A DNA stretch of 7,920 nt from Clostridia bacterium (GCA_003246805.1 QKDG01000145.1:1-7920); one strand, 5' to 3'; counted from the stretch's first letter, positions 1 to 6,342 are shown. Notes: a model not told the origin generated them from the letters alone. A program made the numbers and translations.

Positions 1-1
1 T

Positions 2-511
2 GCTGAGGTTGATTTTGATACTACATCAGGCGATAAGTTAAGGGTTTATACAACAAGGCCTGATACGTTGTTTGGTGCAACCTATATGGTAATAGCACCA
101 GAACATCCATACTTAGAAAAATGGTCTGATAGACTTTCAAACAATGACGAAATCAAGGCGTATCAAGAAAAATCAGCACGAAAATCCGACTTTGAGAGAA
201 CAGAAATTGTCAAGGAAAAAACAGGAGTAGAGTTAAAGGGCATCAAAGCCATCAACCCTGTAAATGGCAGGGAAATTCCGATTTTTATATCAGACTATGT
301 TCTTATGACATACGGAACAGGTGCGATTATGGCTGTGCCTGCTCATGATACGCGTGACTATGAATTTGCCAAGGTTTTCAATCTCCCTATTATTGAGGTT
401 GTTGCCGGCGGAGATGTTGAGAAAGAAGCATTCACTGATTGTGCAACTGGTACAATGGTAAACAGTGATTTCTTAAACGGTATATCAGTAGAAGAAGCAA
501 AGGTTGCTTGA
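2..511 (+). CDS. leuS: Leucyl-tRNA synthetase, 5'-truncated fragment (editing domain), ends at a frame break
   Basis: This is the middle of a class I leucyl-tRNA synthetase, which charges tRNA-Leu in the cytoplasm. The frame is open from the first bases, so the gene begins outside the window; a TTG at 68 is internal. The translation carries the hallmark TTRPDTLFGATYMV of the CP1 editing domain, the APEHP motif, and then TGAIMAVPAHDTRDYEFA, whose Asp region binds the mischarged amino acid for hydrolysis. It stops at 509-511 just after GISVEEAKVA. In the family, EEA is normally followed by about seven residues and then LEE plus the conserved VNYKLRDW block; here that block lies in another frame, starting at 504-507. 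The HIGH motif lies upstream of the window. Assignment to leuS is very safe; whether the stop is biological or a sequence error cannot be told from this window. Confidence 0.93.
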   Translation, partial: AEVDFDTTSGDKLRVYTTRPDTLFGATYMVIAPEHPYLEKWSDRLSNNDEIKAYQEKSARKSDFERTEIVKEKTGVELKGIKAINPVNGREIPIFISDYVLMTYGTGAIMAVPAHDTRDYEFAKVFNLPIIEVVAGGDVEKEAFTDCATGTMVNSDFLNGISVEEAKVA

Positions 512-1712
512 AGAAACAGGCAAGGGTGTTTCAAAAGTAAACTACAAACTGCGTGACTGGGTATTTTCAAGGCAGAGATACTGGGGCGAGCCTATTCCGA
601 TTGTCCATTGTGATAAATGTGGCTATGTTCCTGTTCCTGAAAACGAATTGCCTTTGACATTGCCGGAAGTTGAAAGCTATATGCCAACTGACAACGGTGA
701 ATCACCACTTGCAACTCTCGACAGCTTTATAAATACAACATGCCCGCATTGCGGTGGCCCTGCAAAGCGCGAAACCGATACAATGCCACAATGGGCAGGC
801 TCATCATGGTATTTCCTTCGTTATTGCGACAATAAGAATATGAATCAGCTTGCCGCAAAGGAAGCTCTTGATTACTGGATGCCGGTTGACTGGTATAACG
901 GCGGTATGGAGCATACAACCCTGCATTTGTTGTATTCACGCTTTTGGCACAAGTTCTTATATGATATTGGCATGGTTTCAACAAAAGAGCCTTATGTAAA
1001 AAGAACAAGCCATGGCTTTATCCTTGGCGAAAACGGCGAAAAAATGTCAAAATCAAGGGGCAATGTAGTTAATCCGGATGACGTAATTGCAGAATATGGT
1101 GCCGATACTTTAAGGCTGTACGAAATGTTCATAGGCGATTTTGAAAAAACTGCCCCATGGAGCAATGCATCAATAAAGGGGTGCAAGCGTTTTCTTGACA
1201 GAATATGGGCTTTGCAGGAAAATGTTATTGACGGCGAAGAATACAGGGATAGCTTAAAAACATCCTTTCATAAAACTATCAAAAAAGTGTCAGAGGATAT
1301 TGAGGGATTAAAGTTCAATACTGCAATAGCTGCAATGATGGCGTTGCTTAATGAAATTAATGCAGCAGGCTCTATCAATAAAAAGGAATTCAGGGATTTA
1401 TTGATTATGTTAAATCCTTTTGCACCTCATATAACAGAAGAAATGTATCAGAATCTTGGCTTTGAAGGCTTCCTGAATCAGCAAAAATGGGTAACCTTTG
1501 ATGAGGAAATGTGCATTGATGAAACTATTGAGGTTGCTGTTCAGATTAACGGCAAGTTAAGAACAAAGCTTATAATAAAAGCCGATGCACAGCAGGAAGA
1601 AGTATTGGCACAGGCAAAAGCTGATGAAAAGGTTATTCAGGCGATTGAGGGTAAAAGCATTGTCAAAGAAATTTATGTTAAGGGTAAGCTGATAAATATA
1701 GTTGTTAAGTAA
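504..1712 (+). CDS. leuS: Leucyl-tRNA synthetase, C-terminal part (catalytic core end and anticodon-binding domain), out of frame with the upstream part
   Basis: This continues the same leucyl-tRNA synthetase in a frame shifted by +1 from the upstream part. It opens with LEETGKG and VNYKLRDWVFSRQRYWGEP, the conserved return to the Rossmann catalytic domain. A zinc-binding insert follows with CDKC at 609-620 and CPHC at 741-752, then WAGSSWYFLRY, GGMEHTTLHLLYSRFWHK and the KMSKS ATP-binding loop at 1041-1055 (GEKMSKSRGN). The rest is the helical anticodon-binding domain and the small C-terminal domain, ending KGKLINIVVK. About 400 codons are open with no further damage and all catalytic motifs are kept, so decay, if real, is recent. 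No start codon with a good ribosome binding site is seen at the shift, so separate translation is doubtful. The 504 start is just the first in-frame TTG. No terminator is evident after the stop. Confidence 0.93.
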   Translation: MLEETGKGVSKVNYKLRDWVFSRQRYWGEPIPIVHCDKCGYVPVPENELPLTLPEVESYMPTDNGESPLATLDSFINTTCPHCGGPAKRETDTMPQWAGSSWYFLRYCDNKNMNQLAAKEALDYWMPVDWYNGGMEHTTLHLLYSRFWHKFLYDIGMVSTKEPYVKRTSHGFILGENGEKMSKSRGNVVNPDDVIAEYGADTLRLYEMFIGDFEKTAPWSNASIKGCKRFLDRIWALQENVIDGEEYRDSLKTSFHKTIKKVSEDIEGLKFNTAIAAMMALLNEINAAGSINKKEFRDLLIMLNPFAPHITEEMYQNLGFEGFLNQQKWVTFDEEMCIDETIEVAVQINGKLRTKLIIKADAQQEEVLAQAKADEKVIQAIEGKSIVKEIYVKGKLINIVVK

Positions 1713-1740
1713 ATTAATAAAATATAAACAAACTAACCTA

Positions 1741-1769
1741 TTGACTAATTTCAAAAAATGAAGTATAAT
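1741..1769 (+). promoter_or_regulatory. Sigma-A promoter for rpsU
   Basis: TTGACT (1741-1746) and TATAAT (1764-1769) are separated by exactly 17 nt, matching the vegetative consensus at 11 of 12 positions. Transcription would start near 1776, about 55 nt before the rpsU start codon, at a short perfect palindrome (1777-1791). Confidence 0.85.
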
Positions 1770-1776
1770 AAATTCA

Positions 1777-1791
1777 TTACATTCAATGTAA
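1777..1791. repeat. 15-bp perfect palindrome at the predicted rpsU transcription start
   Basis: TTACATT and AATGTAA flank a single central C. It begins 7 nt after the -10 box, so it covers the expected start site. It could be an operator half-site pair or a weak hairpin at the mRNA 5' end; AT-rich sequence also gives such palindromes by chance. Confidence 0.35.
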
Positions 1792-1829
1792 GATAACCTC
1801 TGCCTGTGTGGCAAAGGGAGGGAATAATA

Positions 1830-2003
1830 ATGGCGGAAATTCGTGTCGGTAAAAACGAAACTTTAGATACAGCTCTTAAACGCTTTAAGAGGTCATGTGC
1901 TAAGGACGGCGTTATAGCTGAAGTTCGTAAAAGAGAACACTACGAAAAGCCTTCAGTAAAACGCAAAAAGAAGTCCGAAGCTGCACGTAAGCGTAAGTTC
2001 TAA
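1830..2003 (+). CDS. rpsU: 30S ribosomal protein S21
   Basis: The 57-residue product is a typical bS21, a small basic protein of the 30S subunit platform near the 3' end of 16S rRNA. The sequence shows the family pattern AEIRVGKNETLDTALKRFKR near the N-terminus, a Cys-containing KRSCAKDGVIAEVRKREHYEKPS middle section, and a strongly basic tail (KRKKKSEAARKRKF). Length matches the usual 57-58 residues. The start is the ATG at 1830, placed 8 nt after a strong AAAGGGAGGG site (1813-1822); an in-frame GTG at 1806 would add eight residues absent from the family and is rejected. The gene has its own consensus promoter and a terminator 40 nt after the stop, so it is probably mainly monocistronic, separate from leuS and largely from the following phosphatase gene. 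Confidence 0.97.
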   Translation: MAEIRVGKNETLDTALKRFKRSCAKDGVIAEVRKREHYEKPSVKRKKKSEAARKRKF

Positions 2004-2043
2004 ACACTTTGGCTTTGAGCAGAACGGAACTTGAAAAGCAAGT

Positions 2044-2071
2044 AAAAGCGAGCGATATGCTCGCTTTTTCG
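2044..2071 (+). terminator. Intrinsic terminator after rpsU
   Basis: A perfect 10-bp stem (AAAAGCGAGC at 2044-2053 with GCTCGCTTTT at 2059-2068) has a 5-nt loop and runs into a T-rich tail (TTTTTCGTTT). It lies 40 nt after the rpsU stop. The next gene starts only about 30 nt further on with no clear promoter between, so partial read-through from rpsU is plausible. Confidence 0.88.
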
Positions 2072-2098
2072 TTTATTATTTTTAAAAAAGGAATTTCT

Positions 2099-2578
2099 AT
2101 GATTTTTAAACCAACATATATTTTAAAATCGGTAACAGAAATCTCAGCAGATTTTATGGCAGAAAAAAATTTAAAAGGGCTTATTCTTGACCTTGATAAT
2201 ACATTAACAACCCATAATAATCCACACCCTGCCGAAAAGGTTACAGACTGGATTGATAAGATGAAGAGTATTGGTATAAAAATGATGATAGTATCCAATA
2301 ACAATTCACAAAGAGTAACCCCGTTTGCTAAAAATTTAGGGCTTGACTTTGTTGCTAACGGAAAAAAGCCATTGTCAACAGGGTTTAATAAAGCACAGGA
2401 AATAATGAATATCCCTTTTTCTGAAATTGCAATAGTGGGCGACCAGATTTTCACTGATATTCTGGGAGCAAATTTGAAAAGGGTAAGAACAATTTACGTT
2501 CACCCTATTGAACTTGAAAGCACATTTTTCTTTAAAATAAAAAGATTTCTTGAAAAGCCTTTTTTAAAAGGCTTTTAA
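2099..2578 (+). CDS. YqeG family HAD IIIA-type phosphatase
   Basis: This 159-residue protein belongs to the YqeG/Gep4-like branch of the HAD superfamily; the eukaryotic relative Gep4 is a phosphatidylglycerophosphate phosphatase, but the bacterial substrate is not settled by sequence. Motif I is LILDLDNTL, with nucleophile D31 and acid/base D33. Motif II is MIVSNNN (S66). The motif III lysine is in NGKKP (K89/K90), and motif IV is IVGDQIFTDILGAN, with Mg-binding D115 and D120. There is no cap domain, as usual for this family, and the N-terminal KPTYILKSVTEI is also typical. The start is the ATG at 2099 after AAAGGA (2087-2092); the frame stays open upstream to 2009, but that stretch crosses the rpsU terminator and is rejected. 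Neighbours suggest a housekeeping operon with the TIM-barrel gene 13 nt downstream. Confidence 0.9.
   Translation: MIFKPTYILKSVTEISADFMAEKNLKGLILDLDNTLTTHNNPHPAEKVTDWIDKMKSIGIKMMIVSNNNSQRVTPFAKNLGLDFVANGKKPLSTGFNKAQEIMNIPFSEIAIVGDQIFTDILGANLKRVRTIYVHPIELESTFFFKIKRFLEKPFLKGF
2553..2576 (+). other. Hairpin overlapping the stop of the YqeG-family gene (possible weak terminator or processing site)
   Basis: AAAAGCCTTTT (2553-2563) is perfectly complementary to AAAAGGCTTTT (2566-2576), giving a stem over the last codons that ends in T residues. It lacks a separate T tract and the next ribosome binding site follows within 4-5 nt, so it may attenuate rather than end transcription. It may also be only a consequence of the encoded KPFLKGF tail. 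Confidence 0.35.
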
Positions 2579-2591
2579 TAAGGAGGGTATT

Positions 2592-3479
2592 ATGCCAGCA
2601 TTATTTGGACCGGCAGGAAATTCTGACAGTTATTCGGCTAAATACAAAAGCTCAATGCAGGTGCCTGAATTTCTTAGTGAGGCAGGGCTTGATGCTTATG
2701 AATATCAATGTGGCAAGGGCGTAAAAACAGGGCAGGAAACAGCAGTTAAATTCGGAATATCTGCAAAGAAATACGATATAAAACTGTCGGTTCACGCACC
2801 TTATTATATTTCACTTTCCAGCGTAGAAGAGGAAAAGCGAAACAACAGTATAGGCTATATCATGCAGACTGCACGGCTTGCAGACTATATGGGAGCAACA
2901 AGGATAATTATACATTCCGGCTCATGCGCAAAGCTTTCGCGTTCTGATGCTCTTGATTTTGCAAAGGCAACAATAAAAAAAGCAAGACAAGCAGCAATTG
3001 ATGAAGGGCTTTCTCACATAATCTTTTGCCCCGAAACAATGGGCAAGCATAACCAGCTTGGCGATTTGAACGAGGTTATGCAGCTGTGCAAGGTTGATGA
3101 AAGCTTTATCCCCTGCATTGATTTCGGGCATTTAAATGCGAGAACAAATGGCACTATTAAGGCAAGCAATGATTATAAAAAAATACTTGATACAATAGAA
3201 AACGAGCTTGGAATTGACAGGCTAAGAATTTTCCATTCACATTTCAGCAAAATCGAGTATACACAAAAAGGTGGCGAGGTTAAGCATTTAACTTTTTCTG
3301 ATGAGCTTTATGGTCCTGATTTTGAGCCTTTGATGGAACTTGTATTAAAAAAGAATCTATCACCTGTTTTCATTTGTGAAAGTGCAGGAACACAGGCAGA
3401 GGATGCTCTGAGTATGAAGAAATACTATCAATCTTTAAAGGGAGGACACTTTGATGAAAAACAGAATTCTGATAGTTAA
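2592..3479 (+). CDS. Endonuclease IV-like TIM-barrel protein (AP endonuclease family 2)
   Basis: The 295-residue product looks like a deoxyribonuclease IV relative (Nfo/AP endonuclease 2 family), enzymes that cleave DNA 5' to abasic sites using a metal cluster in a TIM barrel. Length is close to the usual 280 or so. Likely metal ligands can be placed in order: H68 (LSVHAPYY), H108 (IIIHSGSC), E148 (CPETMG), D177 and H180 (CIDFGHLNA), H215 (RIFHSHFSK), H232 (VKHLTF) and E263 (ICESAG). The aspartate of the Nfo DxH pair appears to be V230, so this may be a subfamily with an altered site; DNA repair is an inference. The ATG at 2592 sits behind AGGAGGG (2581-2587). Its 3' end overlaps aroQ by 26 nt, pointing to cotranscription and coupled translation. 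Confidence 0.82.
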   Translation: MPALFGPAGNSDSYSAKYKSSMQVPEFLSEAGLDAYEYQCGKGVKTGQETAVKFGISAKKYDIKLSVHAPYYISLSSVEEEKRNNSIGYIMQTARLADYMGATRIIIHSGSCAKLSRSDALDFAKATIKKARQAAIDEGLSHIIFCPETMGKHNQLGDLNEVMQLCKVDESFIPCIDFGHLNARTNGTIKASNDYKKILDTIENELGIDRLRIFHSHFSKIEYTQKGGEVKHLTFSDELYGPDFEPLMELVLKKNLSPVFICESAGTQAEDALSMKKYYQSLKGGHFDEKQNSDS

Positions 3480-3888
3480 TGGCCCAAATCTGAATTTGTT
3501 AGGTTATCGCGAACCATCAATTTATGGCACAGACACGCTTGAATCTATAAATAACTATATTTCAGAAGAAGCAAAACTTTTAGGCATCGAGTGCGATTTT
3601 TTTCAAAGCAATTGCGAGGGAGCAATTATTGACGAAATCCACAGGGTAAGATTATCCCATAAAGGAATAATAATAAACCCTGCTGCCTACACGCATTATA
3701 GCTATGCTATAAGGGATGCGATATCAGCCGTAATGATTCCCTGTATAGAAGTGCATTTGAGCAACGTTCACGCAAGGGAGGAATTCCGTTCAAAATCAGT
3801 TATAGCACCAGTATGCAAAGGGCAGATAGCAGGCTTTGGCAAATACGGATATATCCTTGCTCTAAAAGGCTTGTCAGAAATGATGTGA
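3454..3888 (+). CDS. aroQ: Type II 3-dehydroquinate dehydratase
   Basis: AroQ converts 3-dehydroquinate to 3-dehydroshikimate, the third step of the shikimate pathway, as a cytoplasmic dodecamer. The 144-residue product has the usual length and opens with ILIVNGPNLNLLG. Residues at family active-site positions are all present: R19 and the catalytic Y24 in YREPSIYG, N75 and H81 in INPAAYTHYS, H101 in EVHLSNVHARE, and R112 in EEFRSKS. The QSNCEGAIIDEIH segment is also canonical. The ATG at 3454 is preferred; a TTG directly before it (3451) is possible. The ribosome binding site GGGAGG (3440-3445) lies inside the preceding gene, whose last 26 nt overlap this one. No other shikimate gene is in the window. 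The order aroQ, Xaa-Pro peptidase, efp is the same as yqhS-yqhT-efp of Bacillus. Confidence 0.96.
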   Translation: MKNRILIVNGPNLNLLGYREPSIYGTDTLESINNYISEEAKLLGIECDFFQSNCEGAIIDEIHRVRLSHKGIIINPAAYTHYSYAIRDAISAVMIPCIEVHLSNVHAREEFRSKSVIAPVCKGQIAGFGKYGYILALKGLSEMM

Positions 3889-3895
3889 TTACTAA

Positions 3896-4963
3896 ATGAA
3901 CAGGTTTGAAAAGCTTTTTGAATTATTACCAGATACCATTGATTGCGTTTTAATCGGCTCTGATATCAATCGCAGGTATTTTTCCGGTATGAAATCTTCT
4001 GCCGGGTATATTTTGGCTTTTAAGGAAAAAGCGTATCTTATCATAGATTTTAGATATATTGAAAAGGCGAAGAAAACTGTAAAGAAATGCGAAGTTGTTC
4101 TTTTGAACAGCTTTAAAAACCAGGCTCGTGATTTGATGGCACTGCACAATGCAAAGGTTGTTGGTATTGAAAGTGAAAAAGTCACAATCTCTGAGCTTGA
4201 AGGCTTGAAAAGAACCTTTGAAGGCTATGAGCTTGAATTTTCAAATTCACTTAGCAACGCAATTACAGAATTGAGAGCTGTTAAATCAAAATCAGAAATA
4301 GCAAAAATAGAATGTGCACAAAATATAGCAGAAAAAGCTTTTGAGCATGTATTAAATATTATTAAACCAGGCAGAACTGAAAAAGAAATTGCTCTCGAAC
4401 TTGACTTTTTTATGCAAAAAAACGGTGCAGAAGCAATATCCTTTGACACAATTGTCTTAACAGGCAAAAACACATCACTTCCTCACGGCGTTCCTTCTGA
4501 TAATAAAATAGAAGCGGGGGATTTTATCCTTATGGACTTCGGGGCAGTATGCGATGGCTATCATAGCGATATGACAAGAACTGTTTGTGTCGGAGCACCC
4601 GATGAAGAACAACAGCTGGTGTATAATATTGTAGCAGAAGCACAGAATAAGGCGTTATGTAGTGTTAAAGCAGGAATAAAAGGAAATGAACTTGACAAAT
4701 TGGCAAGAGATGTTATTATTAAAGAAGGATATGGTGAATATTTTGGGCATAGCCTCGGCCATGGTGTAGGAATGGAAATTCATGAAAGTCCAAATGCGTC
4801 GCCATCATCTGAATCCGTTTTAAAAGAAAATATGATTTTAACAATTGAACCTGGAATTTATATTCCCGATAAATTTGGAGTAAGAATTGAAGATTTTGTA
4901 ATAATAAAAAAAGACGGTTGTCACAATATAACAAAAATAACAAAAAAACTAATTTGTTTATAA
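3896..4963 (+). CDS. M24 family Xaa-Pro aminopeptidase/dipeptidase (YqhT-like)
   Basis: This 355-residue cytoplasmic metallopeptidase removes N-terminal residues preceding proline, or splits Xaa-Pro dipeptides; the sequence alone does not decide between these. Residues 1-120 form the creatinase-type N-terminal domain (RYFSGMKSSAGY, YLIIDFRY). The pita-bread catalytic domain follows from about AVKSKSEIAKIE (128 on). The five metal ligands are visible: D214 (MDFGA), D225 (HSDMTRT), H289 (GHSLGHGVG), E318 (TIEPGIYIP) and E332 (GVRIEDF). H197 (LPHG) and H296 (IHE) are probable substrate-binding histidines. The start at 3896 lies 7 nt after the aroQ stop and has no good Shine-Dalgarno sequence, so its translation is probably coupled to aroQ. 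No terminator is seen after it. Its position next to efp is widely conserved in Firmicutes. Confidence 0.93.
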   Translation: MNRFEKLFELLPDTIDCVLIGSDINRRYFSGMKSSAGYILAFKEKAYLIIDFRYIEKAKKTVKKCEVVLLNSFKNQARDLMALHNAKVVGIESEKVTISELEGLKRTFEGYELEFSNSLSNAITELRAVKSKSEIAKIECAQNIAEKAFEHVLNIIKPGRTEKEIALELDFFMQKNGAEAISFDTIVLTGKNTSLPHGVPSDNKIEAGDFILMDFGAVCDGYHSDMTRTVCVGAPDEEQQLVYNIVAEAQNKALCSVKAGIKGNELDKLARDVIIKEGYGEYFGHSLGHGVGMEIHESPNASPSSESVLKENMILTIEPGIYIPDKFGVRIEDFVIIKKDGCHNITKITKKLICL

Positions 4964-4970
4964 ATAATAC

Positions 4971-4999
4971 TTGCAAATTTACTCTGTTTAGGGTAAAAT
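4971..4999 (+). promoter_or_regulatory. Sigma-A promoter for efp
   Basis: TTGCAA (4971-4976) and TAAAAT (4994-4999) are 17 nt apart, a good vegetative promoter just after the peptidase gene. The leader would be about 50 nt and AT-rich. It lets efp be expressed apart from the upstream operon. Confidence 0.7.
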
Positions 5000-5056
5000 A
5001 AATTAGTGTCAAATATTTAATATATATTTAGAAGACAATTTATTTTGGAGGTTTTT

Positions 5057-5614
5057 ATGGTAGTAGCAGGCGATTTTAGAAATGGTGTTACTTTTGAAAT
5101 GGACGGAAACGTACTACAAATTGTAGAATTCCAACACGTTAAACCTGGTAAAGGAGCAGCTTTTGTAAGAACAAAGGTTAAAAATGTTATTACAGGTGCA
5201 GTATTAGAAAGAACATTCAACCCATCTGACAAGTTCCCAACAGCATTTGTTGAGAGAAAGGATATGCAATATCTTTATGCAGATGGTTCACTATATTATT
5301 TTATGGATATGGAATCTTATGAGCAAATGCCTATTGATGAATCAAAGCTTGGTGACAGCTTTGCGTTTGTAAAAGAGAATATGGAAGTTAAGGTTCTTTC
5401 ATATAAGGGTAATGTATTTGGCGTTGAGCCGCCTTTCTTTGTTGAGCTTGAGATTACTCAGACTGACCCAGGCTTTAAAGGTGATACAGCAACAAACGCA
5501 ACAAAGCCGGCAACACTTGAAACAGGTGCTGAAATTCGTGTTCCTTTATTTATTGAAGAGGGCGATAAAGTAAGAATTGACACCAGAACAGGTGAATACA
5601 TGGAGCGTGCATAA
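5057..5614 (+). CDS. efp: Translation elongation factor P
   Basis: EF-P binds between the ribosomal P and E sites and rescues ribosomes stalled at consecutive prolines. The 185-residue length is standard. Domain I holds VVAGDFRNGVTFEMDGNVLQIVEFQHVKPGKGAAFVRTK, with K32 at the tip of the PGKG loop, the residue that is modified in bacteria (5-aminopentanol in Bacillus, beta-lysine in enterobacteria). The middle contains DKFPTAFVERKDMQYLY and the YEQMPI region, and the C-terminal OB domain ends with the family signature GAEIRVPLFIEEGDKVRIDTRTGEYMERA. The start is the ATG at 5057, 5 nt after GGAGG (5047-5051); a TTG at 5045 in frame would add four residues covering the ribosome binding site and is rejected. 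No epmA/epmB-type modification gene is in the window, consistent with a Firmicute-type modification. Confidence 0.98.
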   Translation: MVVAGDFRNGVTFEMDGNVLQIVEFQHVKPGKGAAFVRTKVKNVITGAVLERTFNPSDKFPTAFVERKDMQYLYADGSLYYFMDMESYEQMPIDESKLGDSFAFVKENMEVKVLSYKGNVFGVEPPFFVELEITQTDPGFKGDTATNATKPATLETGAEIRVPLFIEEGDKVRIDTRTGEYMERA

Positions 5615-5661
5615 CGCACCCATTTATTCTATATACTTTTTTTAAAAAAGGAGAGATTGTT

Positions 5662-6102
5662 ATGAAGCTTACAGACAGAGTATCTTATCTTCAGGGATTG
5701 ATGGATGGCTTGGAAATCAATGATTCCACAAAAGAAGGAAAAGTTCTTATCCAAATGGCAGATATTTTGCAGGAAATGGCGCTTTCTATTGAAGATGTAG
5801 AAGGTGAAATTGATGAAGTTGTTGAGCTTGTGGACACTCTCGATGAAGACCTTGGTGAGTTGGAAGAGGATTACTACGACTTTGATGATGACGAAGACGA
5901 CGAAGATTATTTGTATGACGATGATGAAGATGAGATTGACGACGTAGACATGGATGACGAGTATTATGAAGTTATCTGCCCTACATGCGGTGATACAATT
6001 TGTCTTGATCAGGAAATGATTGAAGAAGGTTCAATTAACTGCCCAAACTGCAATGAGCTTCTAGAATTCGATTTTGACGAAACAGAAGAAATCATGGACT
6101 AA
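5662..6102 (+). CDS. Acidic zinc-ribbon protein of unknown function, downstream of efp (CD1247-like)
   Basis: I recognise this 146-residue protein only as a clostridial type resembling CD1247 N-terminal-domain proteins; its function is unknown to me. Residues 1-62 form a predicted helical, possibly coiled-coil region (LTDRVSYLQGLMDGLEIN, LIQMADILQEMALSIEDVEGEI). Residues 66-101 are an extreme acidic stretch made mainly of D, E and Y. The C-terminus holds a zinc-ribbon pattern, CPTC (C106, C109) and CPNC (C127, C130), with an extra C114, closing with another acidic tail. There is no membrane segment or signal peptide. The start ATG at 5662 follows AAGGAGA (5648-5654). It lies 47 nt after efp with no terminator between, so it is probably cotranscribed with efp. 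Automatic pipelines sometimes mislabel such proteins as transcription regulators or RNA polymerase subunits; there is no DNA-binding domain I can support. Confidence 0.85.
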   Translation: MKLTDRVSYLQGLMDGLEINDSTKEGKVLIQMADILQEMALSIEDVEGEIDEVVELVDTLDEDLGELEEDYYDFDDDEDDEDYLYDDDEDEIDDVDMDDEYYEVICPTCGDTICLDQEMIEEGSINCPNCNELLEFDFDETEEIMD

Positions 6103-6132
6103 CTCAAGAAAAAGAAAAACTGAATATTTTAA

Positions 6133-6276
6133 GTTTCAGGGCGTGGTGCAAATCCACACCGGTGGTAATAGCTAATAGCTTAGTCCACGAGCGATAAATA
6201 TAAACATCGCAGAGCTGGTGAGATTCCAGAACCGACGGTAAGTTGAATTTTTTCAACAAGTCCGGATGAAAGAAAC
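6133..6276 (+). promoter_or_regulatory. FMN riboswitch aptamer (RFN element)
   Basis: The conserved RFN core is clear: TCAGGGCGTGGTG at the 5' side, ACCGGTGGTAATAGC, a TCCACGAGC block, GCAGAGCTGGTGAGATTCC, GAACCGACGGT and AGTCCGGATGAAAG. Helices can be traced: P1 GTTTC (6133-6137) with GAAAC (6272-6276); P2 GTGG/CCAC around 6143-6157; a hairpin GCGAT/ATCGC (6191-6210); CTGG/CCAG (6215-6229); and a variable hairpin GTTGAA/TTCAAC (6242-6257). It binds FMN and here must control ribU just downstream. It begins only 30 nt after the preceding stop codon. A TTGACG at 6074-6079 could be part of a promoter but its -10 partner is poor, so the promoter is unsettled. Confidence 0.95.
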
Positions 6277-6305
6277 ATGCAGGCATTTGTATAAGTACCT
6301 ACACA

Positions 6306-6342
6306 CCCCTAAACATATTTGTTTAGGGGCTTTACTTTTCTT
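6306..6342 (+). terminator. Intrinsic terminator of the FMN riboswitch expression platform
   Basis: CCCCTAAAC (6306-6314) pairs perfectly with GTTTAGGGG (6321-6329), a 9-bp stem with a 6-nt loop, followed by the T-rich CTTTACTTTTCTT. It lies between the aptamer and ribU. The left arm could instead pair with GTTTCAGGG at the aptamer 5' end (6133-6141), with one bulged C, giving a plausible antiterminator. With FMN bound, P1 would hold that strand and allow termination. The mechanism is inferred. Confidence 0.85.

Noticed and set aside
491..520. Programmed ribosomal frameshifting in leuS
   Set aside because: There is no slippery heptamer or downstream hairpin, and joining the frames still leaves about five residues missing relative to the family.
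727..1186. Minus-strand open frames inside leuS
   Set aside because: They lie opposite strongly conserved LeuRS sequence, lack ribosome binding sites and resemble no family; they are shadows.
1912..2454. A 180-codon minus-strand open frame over rpsU and the YqeG-family gene
   Set aside because: It crosses the rpsU terminator and two well-supported genes, and its translation shows no recognisable motif.
5615..5661. Terminator between efp and the acidic protein gene
   Set aside because: The T7 A6 run has no GC-containing stem, so it would not make a stable terminator; the A tract belongs to the next ribosome binding site.
6104..6286. A 60-codon minus-strand open frame over the leader of ribU
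   Set aside because: The sequence is fully explained by the FMN aptamer on the + strand, and no start signal supports the frame.
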